DNA of 64,000 bases from Angiostrongylus vasorum. Lineage: Eukaryota > Nematoda > Chromadorea > Rhabditida > Metastrongylidae. Below the pieces are notes generated by a model. It had not been told where the DNA came from. It saw only the letters and a program-made list of their open reading frames with translations, and made no database searches. The stretch is from assembly GCA_018806985.1 (NCBI GenBank), contig JADANN010000372.1, forward strand, positions 558,001 through 622,000, in the 5' to 3' direction. Positions within the stretch are counted from its first letter, which is position 1; each line of letters opens with the position of its first letter. A program made the translations under genes and the position numbers. This document shows, one piece after another, positions 1-11,991 of this stretch.

Positions 1-131
1 ATGCTGTGCACATGTGATCCCTCGGTAAGGCTATTGGCGAGTTCGGATTTGGACTAGAGTACAACTTTTTGCAAATGTCTCAGTATCTCTTGGTAACTGA
101 AATGACCAACTTTTTGGTAAACCTCGGTATA
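1..131. repeat. Inverted copy of the sequence at 29,391-29,518
   Basis: The first ~130 bases are the reverse complement of the segment that directly follows the broken 3' end of astacin copy 3, with a handful of differences. Similarity stops at the exact base where copy 3 loses its CUB-domain end. This is a shared breakpoint sequence, not a gene. Confidence 0.8.
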
Positions 132-334
132 AATAATCGACACATTTATTTATATGCTATTATGAACTGATCTTGTTGAGCTGATGCGGGGTTGGTATAG
201 GTGTCGTCGTTGTTGTTGTTGTTGTTGTTATTGCTGTTGGTCGGTAGCTGAGGTCTCGGCGATGTAGCCTTCCTTAGAGCCGTGCTGTTACGAGCGGGAT
301 TCGAGTCTGCGTCGAGCTCGTGCAATGAACATCT
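132..334. other. No gene seen; short TTG microsatellite
   Basis: A (TTG)n tract lies at about 207-232. Nothing else recognisable. Confidence 0.5.
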
Positions 335-740
335 CTACCGTTAAGGCATATTGTCCAGCCTTGTATTGTATAGACCTGTGATGTGTTTCGTACATAGACG
401 GTCATGCAGGCGGCTGCGAACTAGCTGGCGTCTTAGAGTGCCCGGTGGCATTCCAGTTACTGTTTCTGAATTCCCCAGACCGGGCCTTCCTGAGCAACGT
501 TCTATAGCTACACTTATTTCGTTTGGAATGAAGGGCAGAACAAACGGGACCATATTATCGCTGGAGTCGTCTTTTGGGTTTGCGCCTTATATAAGCGGCG
601 AGAGGAAAAGTAATGAACCAGTTTGTATTTGCTACATAGCTTTTGGTACCATTTGATTAAGTAGCTGTTTTTCGGATAGGTTAATTTCGACATTGAGAAA
701 TGGCAGCCAGTTTTTTCTCGGTTTCTGTCGGGTGAATTTA
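335..740 (-). mobile_element. Degenerate Penelope-like element fragment (end of RT and linker)
   Basis: Read on the minus strand this gives WLPFLNVEI, then KWYQK, then SDEIS-like and RRQLVRSRLHDRLC pieces spread over several frames. Their order resembles the reverse-transcriptase thumb and linker before the GIY-YIG domain in Penelope-like elements. Frameshifts and stops show it is dead. Family assignment is from motif memory, so moderate. Confidence 0.5.
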
Positions 741-1134
741 ATGTACCTTGGCTGTTTGTTCAATGGTACAAAACGTTTGTCCATATCCTTTTGGGTGGAA
801 CAAAGGATAAAACAACCATCTATGCATCTACGGTGCAGTAGTTGCCAGAGATCGACTACTGGTGCCTCCTCGTTAGACTTAAAGGCAACAGCAAGGCATT
901 GCGACTCGCACTACTACGAAGAGAAAGAACATCTTCTGAGATTGCGTAGGACGACGTCGTTTACACCGTAGCATAGATATATATGTATACTAAAGCTCAT
1001 ATAATTATGTTAGCGTGTGCACGCATTGTCCAGAAGTCGTGGATATTTATGATATTTATGCGTATTTGCATGCACACTGCCTTCTTGCTTCATGCCTTGC
1101 TGCATGCCATGGTACACGGAATTGGTGCATATAT
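741..1134. other. No gene seen
   Basis: Low-complexity TATA/ATG-rich DNA without recognisable coding or RNA structure. Confidence 0.4.
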
Positions 1135-1144
1135 CTATGTGCAT

Positions 1145-1182
1145 ATGTGGGTGTGGGGGGTGTGTGTGTGTGTGTGTATTTT
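1145..1182. repeat. TG microsatellite
   Basis: (TG)n tract. The paralogous position near 15,030-15,060 carries a TG/TA version, so it marks the downstream edge of the astacin duplication. Confidence 0.8.
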
Positions 1183-1473
1183 TGCTTGAGAGTGTGTATG
1201 TGTTGCATATGACATTAAATTAATGTGTTGTTCAACGGAATTGAGTATTTATCAGGACGTCAATGACTACAAACAGAAGCCGCATGATTTTGCACAGTAC
1301 TTCCTCATAACGTCATCGGTGGTTGAAAACGTACAGGGTTTCAGTCTTGACAAAAACGAGCATCTGAAACATATTTCACTCTTGTAGGAATGAAAGGGAA
1401 GTGATTTAGTTGGAAAGGAAACATACATAAAGCTATCCTTGCATTTGGTCGGATCAGAAGAAACTGTAATTAA

Positions 1474-3663
1474 TCACGTTATAGCATAAAGTAGTTTCAA
1501 AGTCATAGAATCGCTTCCTAAGGCACTACCTATTCGATAGCTCAGAACGGTGGTTCTCGGAGAGAATCTGTTGTAAGTAATCACAGGTACGATATTCCGC
1601 GTAGAGTTGAATGACATTCCAGCAGTTCGGTCATCGCAGAGTCTAAACACCGTCTCAAATTCCATTGAAATCACAATAGATCCTAACACACCTTACTGAT
1701 TTGGATGTTCACCTGTAACCAGTCAGACGTGTGTCGTTTCCTGTCTTGATTTCAACCCCCGAATCCATGCAGCCATCAGAATTCCCATTTCTGCTATAGT
1801 TATCAAATCTCACCTCAATCGTTGAGCCAGCCTGTGCCTCGATCCAGTAGTTACATATATTAAATTCGTCGTTAGGATCATAGTGATTGTAATCCTCTCT
1901 ACCAACGGTGTCAACGAGTCTAATGAACCAGGTCTTTGCGTACAGTGTCTTGCCACAGCCATCTGGCTGGAATAAACGTTTGTTGTATCTGTAATAAGTC
2001 CTGGAAGAAAAAACTTGACTGTGGAATTTGTTTCTAACTCTTTCATTGCAATGTTTTCCGCCATATCCGTTCGGACAGACACATCTCCAGCATTCACGCG
2101 GATGGGGAAACCCACCATTTTGACAATTCTTCCAGTGTTTGTCACTACATTTGTCTAAAATGATCCAGTGTTGACAAGAGTGTCGAGACACATGAGAACT
2201 CTACGTGGACGATACACTTTCTCACCAAGGCATTTGTAGTGAAGGTTGATTGCCAGTTTATCGTAAAATGAAATCATTGGTGATCCAAGGGTTTGCAAAT
2301 ACCTATCATCAGGTTGTGGTATTATGACGGGCTCATTGTTGTATGAAGCGCTGAAATCGAAAGTGGTATCTATCATGGGCTGTGTAATTTTATATGAGAC
2401 TTTAACAAGTAGACCAAACCTCCTTGCTGAATACTGCATGATACTACCGTAATCGTAAGTTAGGTTGTAGGTGTTAAGAATTTCATCACTAAACTTCTCA
2501 AATTCCGAGAACAGGTCTTCCTAAAAGTACATAACACCCGTTTACGATCAATAAGTTACTGCTCGGTGTACACTCACCCTGATATTTCCCCACATAATTT
2601 TAATGTATTTATCTCGATCGGGTCTCGACTGGGTGTGGAAGAGACCTAATGTGTGCCCGATCTCATGAGCAGTACGGCCGATCTGTGCAAAAAGAACTTG
2701 ATGCCGTTTTCTGATCAGTTAAATTTTCGTTTGCAAAATTGAAGGCACGAACTGAACACAAAGCTCGAGAGACATTGCACGCTGTGTTGCGCATACCGTA
2801 TCGCACGGTTGACCGAGGTAGAGACGCTGTGAGCCTCCAATCCTTCCGACGTGTGAAGCACATTCATACCAATCATAAACGATGACCCTATCTGCAGCTG
2901 AAAATGTGACTTTACGTCTGGAACTTCTAGCTTTCTTCGATCTGTGTCTTCATGAAACCTGTTGTGTTTCGTTCAAACTTAATACATGTGTCTTTACTCC
3001 ATTCGCTGGCTGATTTCTCAAACACTCTTTTCGTTGTAGCGCTTGCTTTTCTGTCAAATGAATAGTAAACTATTCCATTAGGCCACATCCTTGTAACATT
3101 GCGGTGAACTTGACGTTTGATGCGCTCAGTTTCATGGTGTTCCTTATCATATGTAATCTCATCTTCTTCTTCTCTGAAAGTAACAACATAAAACGAAGAA
3201 GAAGCAAGGTAACACAATATTTAGAGTCCGATAAACGAAGAGACTTGGTGAGAATAATATCTCCTTCGAGGAAAGGCGTGTAGACTTTGCCGTTCTCGGT
3301 GAGTTCTTCGGTTGTACCACCATTTAATTCACTGTCTTTCTCTTTTGTGTATTTCTAGAATAACTAGGCTTCTTTGCTTGATTGACATTGATGCAATGCA
3401 TTATAGCTTGCCTGAATCTGGTTTCCCATACTGGGATAGTGTTCCGGTGAGAAGGTAGGAAGTTCCTCTTTTATTTCTTTCTCTACATCATCCAGTTCTT
3501 CAGGTGCTTTTGTTTCAATCGCATTCCGTTCATCTTTCAGCAGTTGATATCCATCCATCGGTTTTTCGGCGAAGCTCTTCTTGTTGGCGGACGGTTGAAC
3601 TTTCATTATTGAGCTGTAGACGTTCACGCAACTAATCAGAAATGAAAGTGATATTACCCTCAT
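1474..3663 (-). CDS. Astacin metalloprotease (NAS type), copy 1
   Basis: Secreted zinc endopeptidase of the nematode astacin family. Minus-strand exons: 3663-3412, 3354-3245, 3173-2959, 2897-2797, 2682-2578, 2520-2205, 2154-2039, 1966-1713, 1642-1474. The phases agree and give about 545 aa. Order: signal peptide starting [11 protein letters not shown]; prodomain with FLEGDI (the FxGD aspartate switch); dibasic RIKR site before the mature enzyme; zinc site [11 protein letters not shown]; Met-turn SIMQYS; EGF-like module ([14 protein letters not shown]); C-terminal CUB domain starting GCGKTL. The ATG directly follows TTTTCAG, so the mRNA may be SL trans-spliced. It contains three introns (2521-2577, 2898-2958, 3355-3411) that are absent from copy 2; the last is GC-AG. 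The frame appears open once introns are removed. The family is certain; orthology to a particular nas gene is not. Confidence 0.88.
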
Positions 3664-3670
3664 CTGAAAA
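3664..3670 (-). promoter_or_regulatory. Probable trans-splice acceptor touching the astacin start codon
   Basis: The minus strand reads TTTTCAG immediately followed by ATG. No upstream coding exon is needed because a signal peptide starts at this ATG. This fits a spliced-leader acceptor leaving almost no 5' UTR. The same arrangement is kept in copy 2 (17,371-17,377), copy 3 (27,312-27,318) and the 5' fragment (5,164-5,170). Confidence 0.55.
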
Positions 3671-4160
3671 GTACGAAGTAGAACGACAGAAACACAGAAA
3701 GCCAATGGCCTGTAGTGTTTATGTTTGAAGCTTCATCTTTGATGTGAAGCGCGAAGTTCGTTGAGAGAGTGAGACAGAAGGAGAGCGTTACGACGAGGTT
3801 TTGAAGGCAACAGCACAAAATCAAAGCAATGGATGTCGCATGAGCCGATCCACTTGGCTTATGTGCCAATTTCACCATTCTAAATATTGCCAAAATATTT
3901 GGATTCTCTGTAAACAGTTGAGTACATTGTGCGTTCTTTCAGCAAAATATACAGAATTGTGTGCACAACATTGACCGATCTGTTTCAAAATGTGAAATTA
4001 GCTTTTTTTTTCTTCTTTGTTTTTAGCAGCCCTTAATTTTAATCCAGTGGGAAGAGATCTCCCGAAACACAAAAAAAGGCGTCCGTTACTTCCACCCCGT
4101 GTCTGAGCCCAACTAAGCCATTCATCTTTCTAGTACCCGCGAAATGGATATGAGATTAGC
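3671..4160. other. Upstream region of astacin copy 1
   Basis: Homologous, with moderate divergence, to 5,171-5,650, to 17,378-17,890 and, inverted, to 26,830-27,311. It has a poly-T stretch near 4,005. No separate gene seen. Confidence 0.6.
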
Positions 4161-4164
4161 ATGG

Positions 4165-4410
4165 AAGGATGAAAATACTTGGATGCAAAATATAATTCCA
4201 ATAGTGCTGAGATATTTGCAAAACTCCGGACCGCACGCAGGGGTCTGCAGTGGGGAACGAACGCGCTATTATCCTTTCCGGGAAGTAACGCGTTCACCAC
4301 CACAACATGCGTGTCCTTTCTTTACAAACATCTCAGCATCACTGAAGTTATGTTTCGCAATATATACCCTGGCATTAAAAAGAGTAGGCAATAAGTAATA
4401 AGTTGAAATA
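4165..4410. repeat. SINE-2 family remains, two opposed pieces
   Basis: A minus-strand tRNA-like head (GGTGGTGAACGCGTT and a B-box-like GCGTTCGTTCCCC) is followed by a plus-strand tail reading CTCAGCATC...GCAATATATACCC...AAAGAGTAGGCA. It belongs to the same family as 19,265, 52,800, 53,030 and 62,505. Confidence 0.6.
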
Positions 4411-4674
4411 CTTAGATGGTAAATCGGTAAGCGAAAGCAGTTACATGGGCATTTATTCAGTTGGCGTAGGCATTCATAGGGCCTTCAGCTGCACTCATTC
4501 ACCTCCTATGACGCAACGAATGGAATCGAATGCATCGCTCTTTCCTGCTGGCGGCTGATTAACGCGGAATATTTTATCTCCTTCCTTTCACGATAATGTC
4601 CTATAGTGTACTCACCTGTAATACTTGTTGTCCCGCTGATCGTTATCAATACCTCGGCGATCGCCGTCAAATTT

Positions 4675-4850
4675 TCCATTTATGCTTGTCGCTTAGAAGT
4701 GTACCCATGTGGCTTTTTACCTCCCTCTAGGGACTCGGCTGTGGAATTTTTGTAAAGAACGTTGTTTATTGGGTGAGTGGTCTTCCTGCTGTGCGTTTGA
4801 CTTTCCGAGAAATCCAATCGCTAGCTGCTTTTGTTCATCTATTGTTGATC
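4675..4850 (-). mobile_element. RTE 3'-end fragment
   Basis: Similar to the reverse complement of the RTE C-terminal coding end at 13,360-13,500 and 61,590-61,740. It directly abuts the truncated astacin 5' end at about 4,850 and so marks that breakpoint. Confidence 0.55.
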
Positions 4851-5163
4851 ATAGGATATTTTTCTGGTGAAAAGGTAGCAAATTCCTTCTTTATTTCTTC
4901 TTCGTTCCTTATTTCATCTTCCACACCATCCAGTTCTCCAGGTGTTTTTTGTTTTAATCGCATTCGGTTCCTATAAAAAAAAGATGGTTGGGAGAAACTC
5001 AGTGAAATCAGGGTTTCACGCGATTTCACACATCTTTCAGCAGTTGATATCCTTCCATCGGTTTTTCGTCGAAGCTCTTCTTGTTGGCGGACGGTTCAAC
5101 TTTCATTATTGAGCTGTAGAGGTCCACGCAACTAATCAGAAATGAAAGTGATATTACCCTCAT
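4851..5163 (-). pseudogene. Astacin first-exon fragment (signal peptide and prodomain only)
   Basis: Encodes the same signal peptide and prodomain start as copies 1 and 2, then a diverged ELDGVEDEI...FATFSPEKYP stretch, and stops at the RTE junction near 4,850. The catalytic domain is missing. A 61-bp segment at 4,971-5,031 (minus strand: GTGTGAAATC ... TTTTTATAG) sits exactly between AAAGAT and GAACCG, which are joined in all other copies, so this copy has an extra candidate intron. Bases 5,041-5,900 are essentially identical to 17,250-18,110. Confidence 0.75.
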
Positions 5164-5170
5164 CTGAAAA

Positions 5171-5910
5171 GTACGAATTGAAACGACAGAAATACAGAAA
5201 ACCAATGGCCTGTAGTGTTTATTGTTGAGGCTTCATTTTTTAATGTGAAATGCAAAGTTCGTTGAAAGAGTGAGACAGAGGGAGATAGTTACGACGAGGT
5301 TTTGAAGGCAACAGCACAAAATCAAAGCAATGGATGTCACTTGAGTCGATCCACTTGGCTCATGTGTCAATTGACAAAACATTTGAATTCTGTGTACAGA
5401 ACTAAGTACATTAGCGTTATTTCAGCAAAACATGCTGTGCCTGATAATTGACTGGTCCGTTTAAAATTGCAAAGCTAGCCTTTTTTTTTCTTCTTTCATC
5501 TTAACAGCGCTTTACTGTAATGCAGTAGTAAGAGATGCCCTGTAATACAGAAAAAACCGGGTGCTAGTTCCATCCCGTGTCTAAGCCAACTAAGCTATTG
5601 TTCCTTCTAGTACCTGCGAAATGGATATGAGGTTGGCATGGAAGGATAAAAATATTGGGCTGCTTGATCGGTAGGCGAAGGTGGTTGTATAGACAAATAT
5701 CCATTCATTCGCACTCTATGACGCACCGAATGGAATCAAATACCTGATTTTTTCCTGTTGGAAGCCGATGTACGCCAAGCATTTTTTTCTTGCATCCTTC
5801 ACGCAAATATCCTCTAGTGTATTCAACTGCAATATCTGTCGCCCCGTTATTTACTGAATACCTCGGCGAGCGCATGGGCCTGTAACGAATGGTTGGCAGC
5901 GGCTACGCGC
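5171..5910. repeat. Duplicated astacin upstream region
   Basis: Nearly identical to 17,378-18,110 and, inverted, to 26,590-27,311. The match breaks at about 5,905 within GGCTACG, where the Argonaute segment begins. Confidence 0.8.
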
Positions 5911-6007
5911 GGTGTCTATTGGTGGTTTTTAGCGTTGAATAACAACATTAAGACATAATTTTGGCTTTTCTTTCTCTTGGACCAACTCGTTGAGAGAGAA
6001 TTTTCAG

Positions 6008-9000
6008 TTTTCCCGAACAGGAGCGCAAAGCCTCAGCCGTGATTATTTACAAGCACCTCATTAACTCGTACTCTGACGTATTCACCAAGGATGATCTTCA
6101 TTTCTACGACCGTGCTGCCGTCCTATTTCCCCAACATGTACGATTGAAACATAACTTAGAGGTATCGTTTAATGGGGCTTCATAGTGGTCTTGGTTGGAA
6201 ATATTTTCTGGGTCGTGCAGAAGAATGAATTCCTCTTGCCCATCAGTCTGCTGTCAAACGCTGGTGATGATGCAGAAGCAGTGTGTATGGTCACCAAGCA
6301 AGTTGCTGACAGCTTCCAGGTTGGTTTGTAAAATCAGGTGGAGTTTACAATATTCCAGTTTTTTATGTTCCAGGTGGCGCCAAACGATGTTCTAAAGGGT
6401 GTGAAGGTGAGTGATAGCGAATGTGACGAATCCATCCAAAAAGTCCTAAGTTGCTGTGTCACAAAAGGATATGGAACTACCAGAACAAATGGATGGCAAG
6501 TACAAGGGTGTCGAAAAGCGTGAAAGTGCTTGAAGGCGACAGTGGAAGCTGTTGCCTATTCGTAGTTGTTGACGGCTTGCAGACTGCATTTTATGAGTGC
6601 TTTCCATTCTAGTTGTATTTGACTTACCTCAGCATGTTTTAGTCAAGTGCAGTGCTTTCCATGCGGATTGACAGAATTTGCTCGATAAAATATCGCGTAT
6701 GTCGATCATCTTCGATCACAGAACTGGAGCCTTGAACTTCTCAGTGAATGCAGCCAATAGGCCCTATTCTATGAATAGCATTCTACAGGTCATTAAAGGT
6801 CCGATCTATTCGAAGTAGTGTGTATATTTTCTAAGACGGAAAGTTTAAGGGTTATATGTGACGACATCGTACGACAGAAAGAGAACCTTTCAAATCGGCA
6901 ACATCGGCGCCGCTGCTAATTCGCTTAGGTTCGAATATGCTGTTACTTTCCTCCAGCAGTATTTTTTTAACTTTCTAATTTCGTTTGTAGGTTTAAAAGT
7001 GCCGACGGGAGCCAGTATACTGTTAAACAGTGTTTGAAGAAGCACTACAATATTCAGCTAAAGGATGCCAAACCCTTCGTGCAGTTGCTTTGGTGTTAGA
7101 TCTTACTATGGAAGTTTTCTTTATCGTAACTACTTCACTCTCATCCAAGAGGGATGAAGACTGTCGACATTATGCAAGTACCAGGAGTGTTTACGGTGAG
7201 AGAACAACGCAAACCGTACACGCATTACACAGTGGAACTTCTTCATGTAGCTCCATCGCAAAGAGTCACTCAACAACAACAAACTCTTGACGACGTCGTG
7301 GCTATTATAAGGGTGATACCTTAACCAACTGATAAGGCATCGAGTTTGTGTTTTTATGTGTTGTAGGCATCTATAACACTACCACAGCATCGTCTTAGCC
7401 AGACGAAAGTGATGAAGAATGCGCTAGGGATAGATTCGCGAAATCCTTACATGGATCGTGCAGGCATAAATGTCGAGAAGGACTTTACTAAGGTATTTTT
7501 AGTTTTCAGTATTATATCTAAGAGTAAGTTTAGAAGACGTTTCTTGCAGGTGATTGGTCGCCTTCTCACTCCTCCAACTACTGTATGTGGAGGACCAGGC
7601 AAGGCGACGGTCAACAGTGTGCGTTTAGTTAATACCTCATGTTTCGTTTTTTTCCTAGGTCATCTATGTATGGTGATCACATCATTCAGGATAAGTGGAA
7701 TTGGGATCGAGCGCAATTTTCGCGGCACACCAAGCTTTTAAATTGGAGTGTTTGCGCAACGTTAGCACAGACTAACCTACGACATGTGCCAGTCAAATAG
7801 GAGATTTGTGTGTCGTTAGGCTGTTAATGGTCAATTCCTCAGTGATCGTGTTCCATTAATCAGAGACCACGTTAACCGAGTCGAGAATCGCTGTCGCTCC
7901 ATGGAATACAAGTTACCACAGCCTCCGAGATCTCTCTAAATCGTCAAAATTATGAAGGTCTTAAGGTAGGTGGCTTAATGATTGTGGTTGTTTGACGTAT
8001 CTCTTGTAGATTCAAATGGAAGCCGCTGTCACTCATTTTTCCTAACGCAGAATCAATATGTTTACATGAAAAAGGCGAAAGATGCATCTCTTTTGAACTT
8101 CTGAACTTCTGATGTTTAGGAATGGCTTGGAACGCAGAAGAAGAAAAATCGGAACTATCTTATGTTCATTACATCCGACAACATCCATCTGCCCAGTGGG
8201 TGGCTTACAGAAGTACAACTGTATAATAAGTTTTATTTTATATGCTCTATGTTTTTTAGTCATTCTATATTATGTGTCGTACTACCTGTTTGTGGATATA
8301 AATTGCTCTAGACATTATCAAACTACTTGAAGTGGGGTATAAGTCGTATCCCAAGAAATAAGGGCGAGCAAAGTTGATGCAGTATTGTCTAAGAACCAAA
8401 ACCAAACACTCGACAATATTGTGGCAAAGGTTGTGTGTTTGATACCGTTTTTTATTGACTTCGAAGGCTATATTTGAAGGAGTGGCATGCTTAGATGAAT
8501 CAGAAACTGGGTGGCGTAAACTATGACATCATACTGGGTTTGGCTCCTGAGTATAGGAAGGGCTGTTTTTGAAACGTATTGAATTTTGCGCTTCTATTGG
8601 CGAGTTTATTCCTTTCAATGCAAGGAACTGGCTATCCGACAGCAGCGTTGTTTTCATCGGATTTGAAATTTCTAATCCACCAGCGTTGTCGAGATCGGAG
8701 GTTGAACGTGGAACGACCGATAAGGTTTTCTCCGTGTTAAATGACCTGTTGTCTGATGTGGTTCTGCTGCCGTGAAGTATATTGTTTAGATGCCCTAAGT
8801 TCTTCGTTTGGGAGCAAACTGTTGTAACTATCCCCCAGAAGTTCATAGGCGACTACATCTATGTTGAAGCTCTTCAAATTGAAGTGAGTTGTTTTATACC
8901 TAAGATTCCTGTGTAACAACTCGTATTTTAGATGATGGATTCGAAATTGGCCGAGCTAGTTATTGATATTATCAAGAGACATCGAGTGGCAACCTCTGTA

Positions 9001-9851
9001 ACTCCTCGGCACATTATCTTCTACTTTTCCGGTATGTCAGAAGGCAGTTTGTCATGGTAGGGTGGATCTTGGTATTATCTTCTAAAGACCCAGTTAACAT
9101 TTTGTAGCTCAAGATATCCGGGACATGCATGCGTGCTATCTACACCGGTCTTTCTCCACTTTCGCTAGAAACTAAACCAGATATCACAGCTTTAGTATCA
9201 AAAGACCATAACGATAGCACATATAAATAGGTTTCGAATGTGTATATTTTGGTATAGTCGTTAATGTTTGGAAATTTTGAGCCCATTTTTTTTCCATTCC
9301 AGAACAATTTTGGTAATCGTGTAGGTGACTTAACCATACCTGGTGGGACTGTTGTTGATGCAAAGATTGTCTCGCCAGTGATAAACGAATTCTACCTCAA
9401 CGCTCACTCCGCCTTTCAGGTCAGTTGTGAAATGGATTGCCAGTCATTATTGTTTTTCTGTTTCGTTGTGCACGCCAACGGTATAGTTTTATAAGGGACT
9501 AAAAAAAACTCCGAAGTACTCGCTTGTCGCGGACATCTCGCAGATGCCGCTCGACGTTATCGATGGGTTGACCTATAGGCTATGTCACCTGCATGAAATC
9601 ATCAGTACGACGGTGTCAGTCCCAGTACCACTGGTTGTGACTGATCGCTGTGCCAAGAGAGAACAAAATGTTTATGCAACCAACTCGTAAGTTTAGTATG
9701 AACTTATATTAGTTCGTTTAGTTGTGAGATTTCAGCTGGTTGAGTGTTTCGTTACAGAAGGGAGCACCATACTATTGTCAACGGCATCAACGGTGCCAAC
9801 GAGCAACTAGTGAATCATGGAGGCCTTCAAAAAATGCCATATAACGCTTAG
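6008..9851 (+). pseudogene. WAGO-type Argonaute, slicer tetrad absent, frame broken
   Basis: Small-RNA-guided Argonaute resembling the worm-specific (WAGO) clade. Plus-strand exons can be followed: N-domain pieces (6008-6137, 6221-6319, from 6374), linker (6675-6798, 6850-6928), PAZ start FKSADGSQYTVKQ (from 6991), AIIR/GIDSRNPYM/GRLLTPPT linker exons (about 7176-7312, 7367-7492, from 7550), Mid, and PIWI exons including KLGGVNYDI, FIGFEISNPP, IPQKFIGDY, IIFYFSG, IPGGTVVDAKIV and a final exon 9758-9851 ending PYNA. In PIWI the usual catalytic Asp, Asp and His positions are Glu (8665), Ser (9028) and Asp (9643), so no slicing is expected. Apparent one-base frame breaks occur near 6515, 7925, 8343 and in an A8 run at 9501-9508. 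The first exons upstream of 5,911 are missing. Probably a pseudogene; sequencing error at some of the breaks is possible. Confidence 0.75.
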
Positions 9852-10385
9852 CTGTACGATTAGTGTGGCATCGCGTTCTCAGCATTCAGTTCTGTTTAAT
9901 GTCGCTTAATTTTGAAGGAATAAATGTTGTACTCTCAACTGTTCTTTCATGTCTGAACTTCTTTTTGTAACTAAAGTTGAATGACTTTAGTAAGCAAGCT
10001 GTCTTCAACGCGAAGTCTTCAGTCACAAGCATTAACAAGGACTTTGCGTGATATTGTATGCGCAACCCGTTCCACGAACTCAATTTTCGGCAGTGAGGCT
10101 TATGAAATGGGAACCTCGAGAGAAAACGTATTGTGGACTATAAGAAACCCAGAATATTTATGACGTGACGCAGATGGACATGCCAACATTGGCAAGAACA
10201 TGTATATTCTAAAGTGTCCACTCCGGTAGAGCATGGCAAACTGCTCGTGAGTATACCCAGCCCCCCACGTTCAGAACCCAGCAAGCTATACGTGGATGTC
10301 AAAATGCTATACACAGTAAAAAAAACGGGCCACATTACCCTGACCCCGAAAGAGGCCCCGGTTTCGCAGCGTTGGGTAGGACGAG
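9852..10385. other. No gene seen; Argonaute 3' flank to RTE 5' flank
   Basis: Short open frames exist but have no recognisable domain. Confidence 0.4.
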
Positions 10386-11920
10386 TACGGAAAGTCTGCT
10401 AAAATCTCAGTGCCAATGGAAGCTGCTTGGATTACAAAGAACTATGGTGACGATCTGTACCTACAATGCACGTACGCTTGCATCCGAGTCCTCGATAGAA
10501 AACTTGCTCATGCAAGCAAGCAGGATGAGGTACGACATCATCGGCCTGGCCGAGACGAGACGACGCCACCCATTCAACGCCGTCTATGACACCGGCGAAG
10601 AACTGCTCCTCGGAACATGCAACAGTAGAGGAGTAGGCGGCGTCGGCGTTCTCGTTAACAAGGCTTTGTCAATAATCATTGATCCATTCGACCAGCTTAC
10701 AACCCGCATAGTACGTTAACGATTAAAAAGATGTGGATCAATACCGGCTTTGACAATCTTCGTCGTTTACGCGCCGACATCAAACTATGACGAAGAAGAA
10801 GTCGAAGCGTTTTATGTGGACTTGAAGAGTTTCTGCAGAGAACATCATACATTCTTAAAGGGTCATCATTAGAGATTTCAACACCACAAATGGACCAAGA
10901 AGAACGTCTAAACAACGTTATATTGGGACCCATGGATTAGAATGGAACGAACAGGGTTAGCGGCTATCTGAGTTTATCATGACGACCAAGACCATCCATA
11001 GTAACTCGCAATTCCAGAAGCCGCAACCTCCACGCTGGACGTGGGAATCTCCCAATGGAGAGTATCATAACGAAATAGACCACATCATAGGAAATAGAAA
11101 GTTTTGCCCAACCGATGTCGCTGTTGTCCCAAAATTCCACACGAAATCAGACCATCGCCTCCTTCGTGTAAGATTCTATTTCTCGCGGAAAGGAGAAAAA
11201 GCAGCTAAATTCAAAAAACCGAAGTCCCAGAACCACCATAAACTGGGACTTATTCAATTCATTAGTCGGCTGTTGGGAAGACGCCGTTGTCGACAACATC
11301 GACGAGGAATACGATCGGCTCATTCAACATCTTCACATTAGCGCTATGAAAGCTGAGAGCTCGAAAGTCACCAAGAGACGTCTGTCCAGAAACACTAGGG
11401 CTGACACGGCAGCATGGAATCGCACGACCTGCCGGCCACCGCGAACAAACGTCCGAACTTGCAAAACAACGCAGACAGGCGATAAAAAAAGATCTTAGAG
11501 AGATAAGAGTAGCAGTAACCGAAACTTCGCCAATTACAAACCAAGATGATTGCACTCCGACGCCCAGACGGAACAGTTACAGCGTCCAGAAAGGCAATAA
11601 CGAAAATCATTCACGAATACTATTCAGATCTCCTCGATAGCCACGTCCACCTTCCGTCATATGAAGTAAAGGAGGATGGATATGTTGTACCACCGGTTCT
11701 CCACTCCGAAATCCGACGTGCCATTTCGTCAGTGAAAAATCGAACGGCACCAGGTCTGGAGAGGATAACATCAGAACACCTGATGAACTTTCCTCCAGTC
11801 CACGTAAACACACTGGCTCGGCTGTTCACACGCTACCTGTCTGAATGCAAAGTTCCTAGGCAGTGAAAGACCAGCAAGAACACGTTACTGTTCAAGAAGG
11901 TTGACTTACACGGCATATCG

Positions 11921-11924
<4 letters not shown>

Positions 11925-11966
<42 letters not shown>
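11925..11966. repeat. TA dinucleotide tract inside the RTE
   Basis: About 20 TA units, just upstream of the nested SINE-1. Confidence 0.9.
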
Positions 11967-11968
<2 letters not shown>

Positions 11969-11991
11969 TATCGGCAGCTATTGCTCAAGGA

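Noticed and set aside
2663..2863. Frameshift in astacin between GQPCD and the zinc site
   Set aside because: Explained by a 114-bp intron (2,683-2,796) with GTATGC donor and TTTTTGCACAG acceptor, phase 0.
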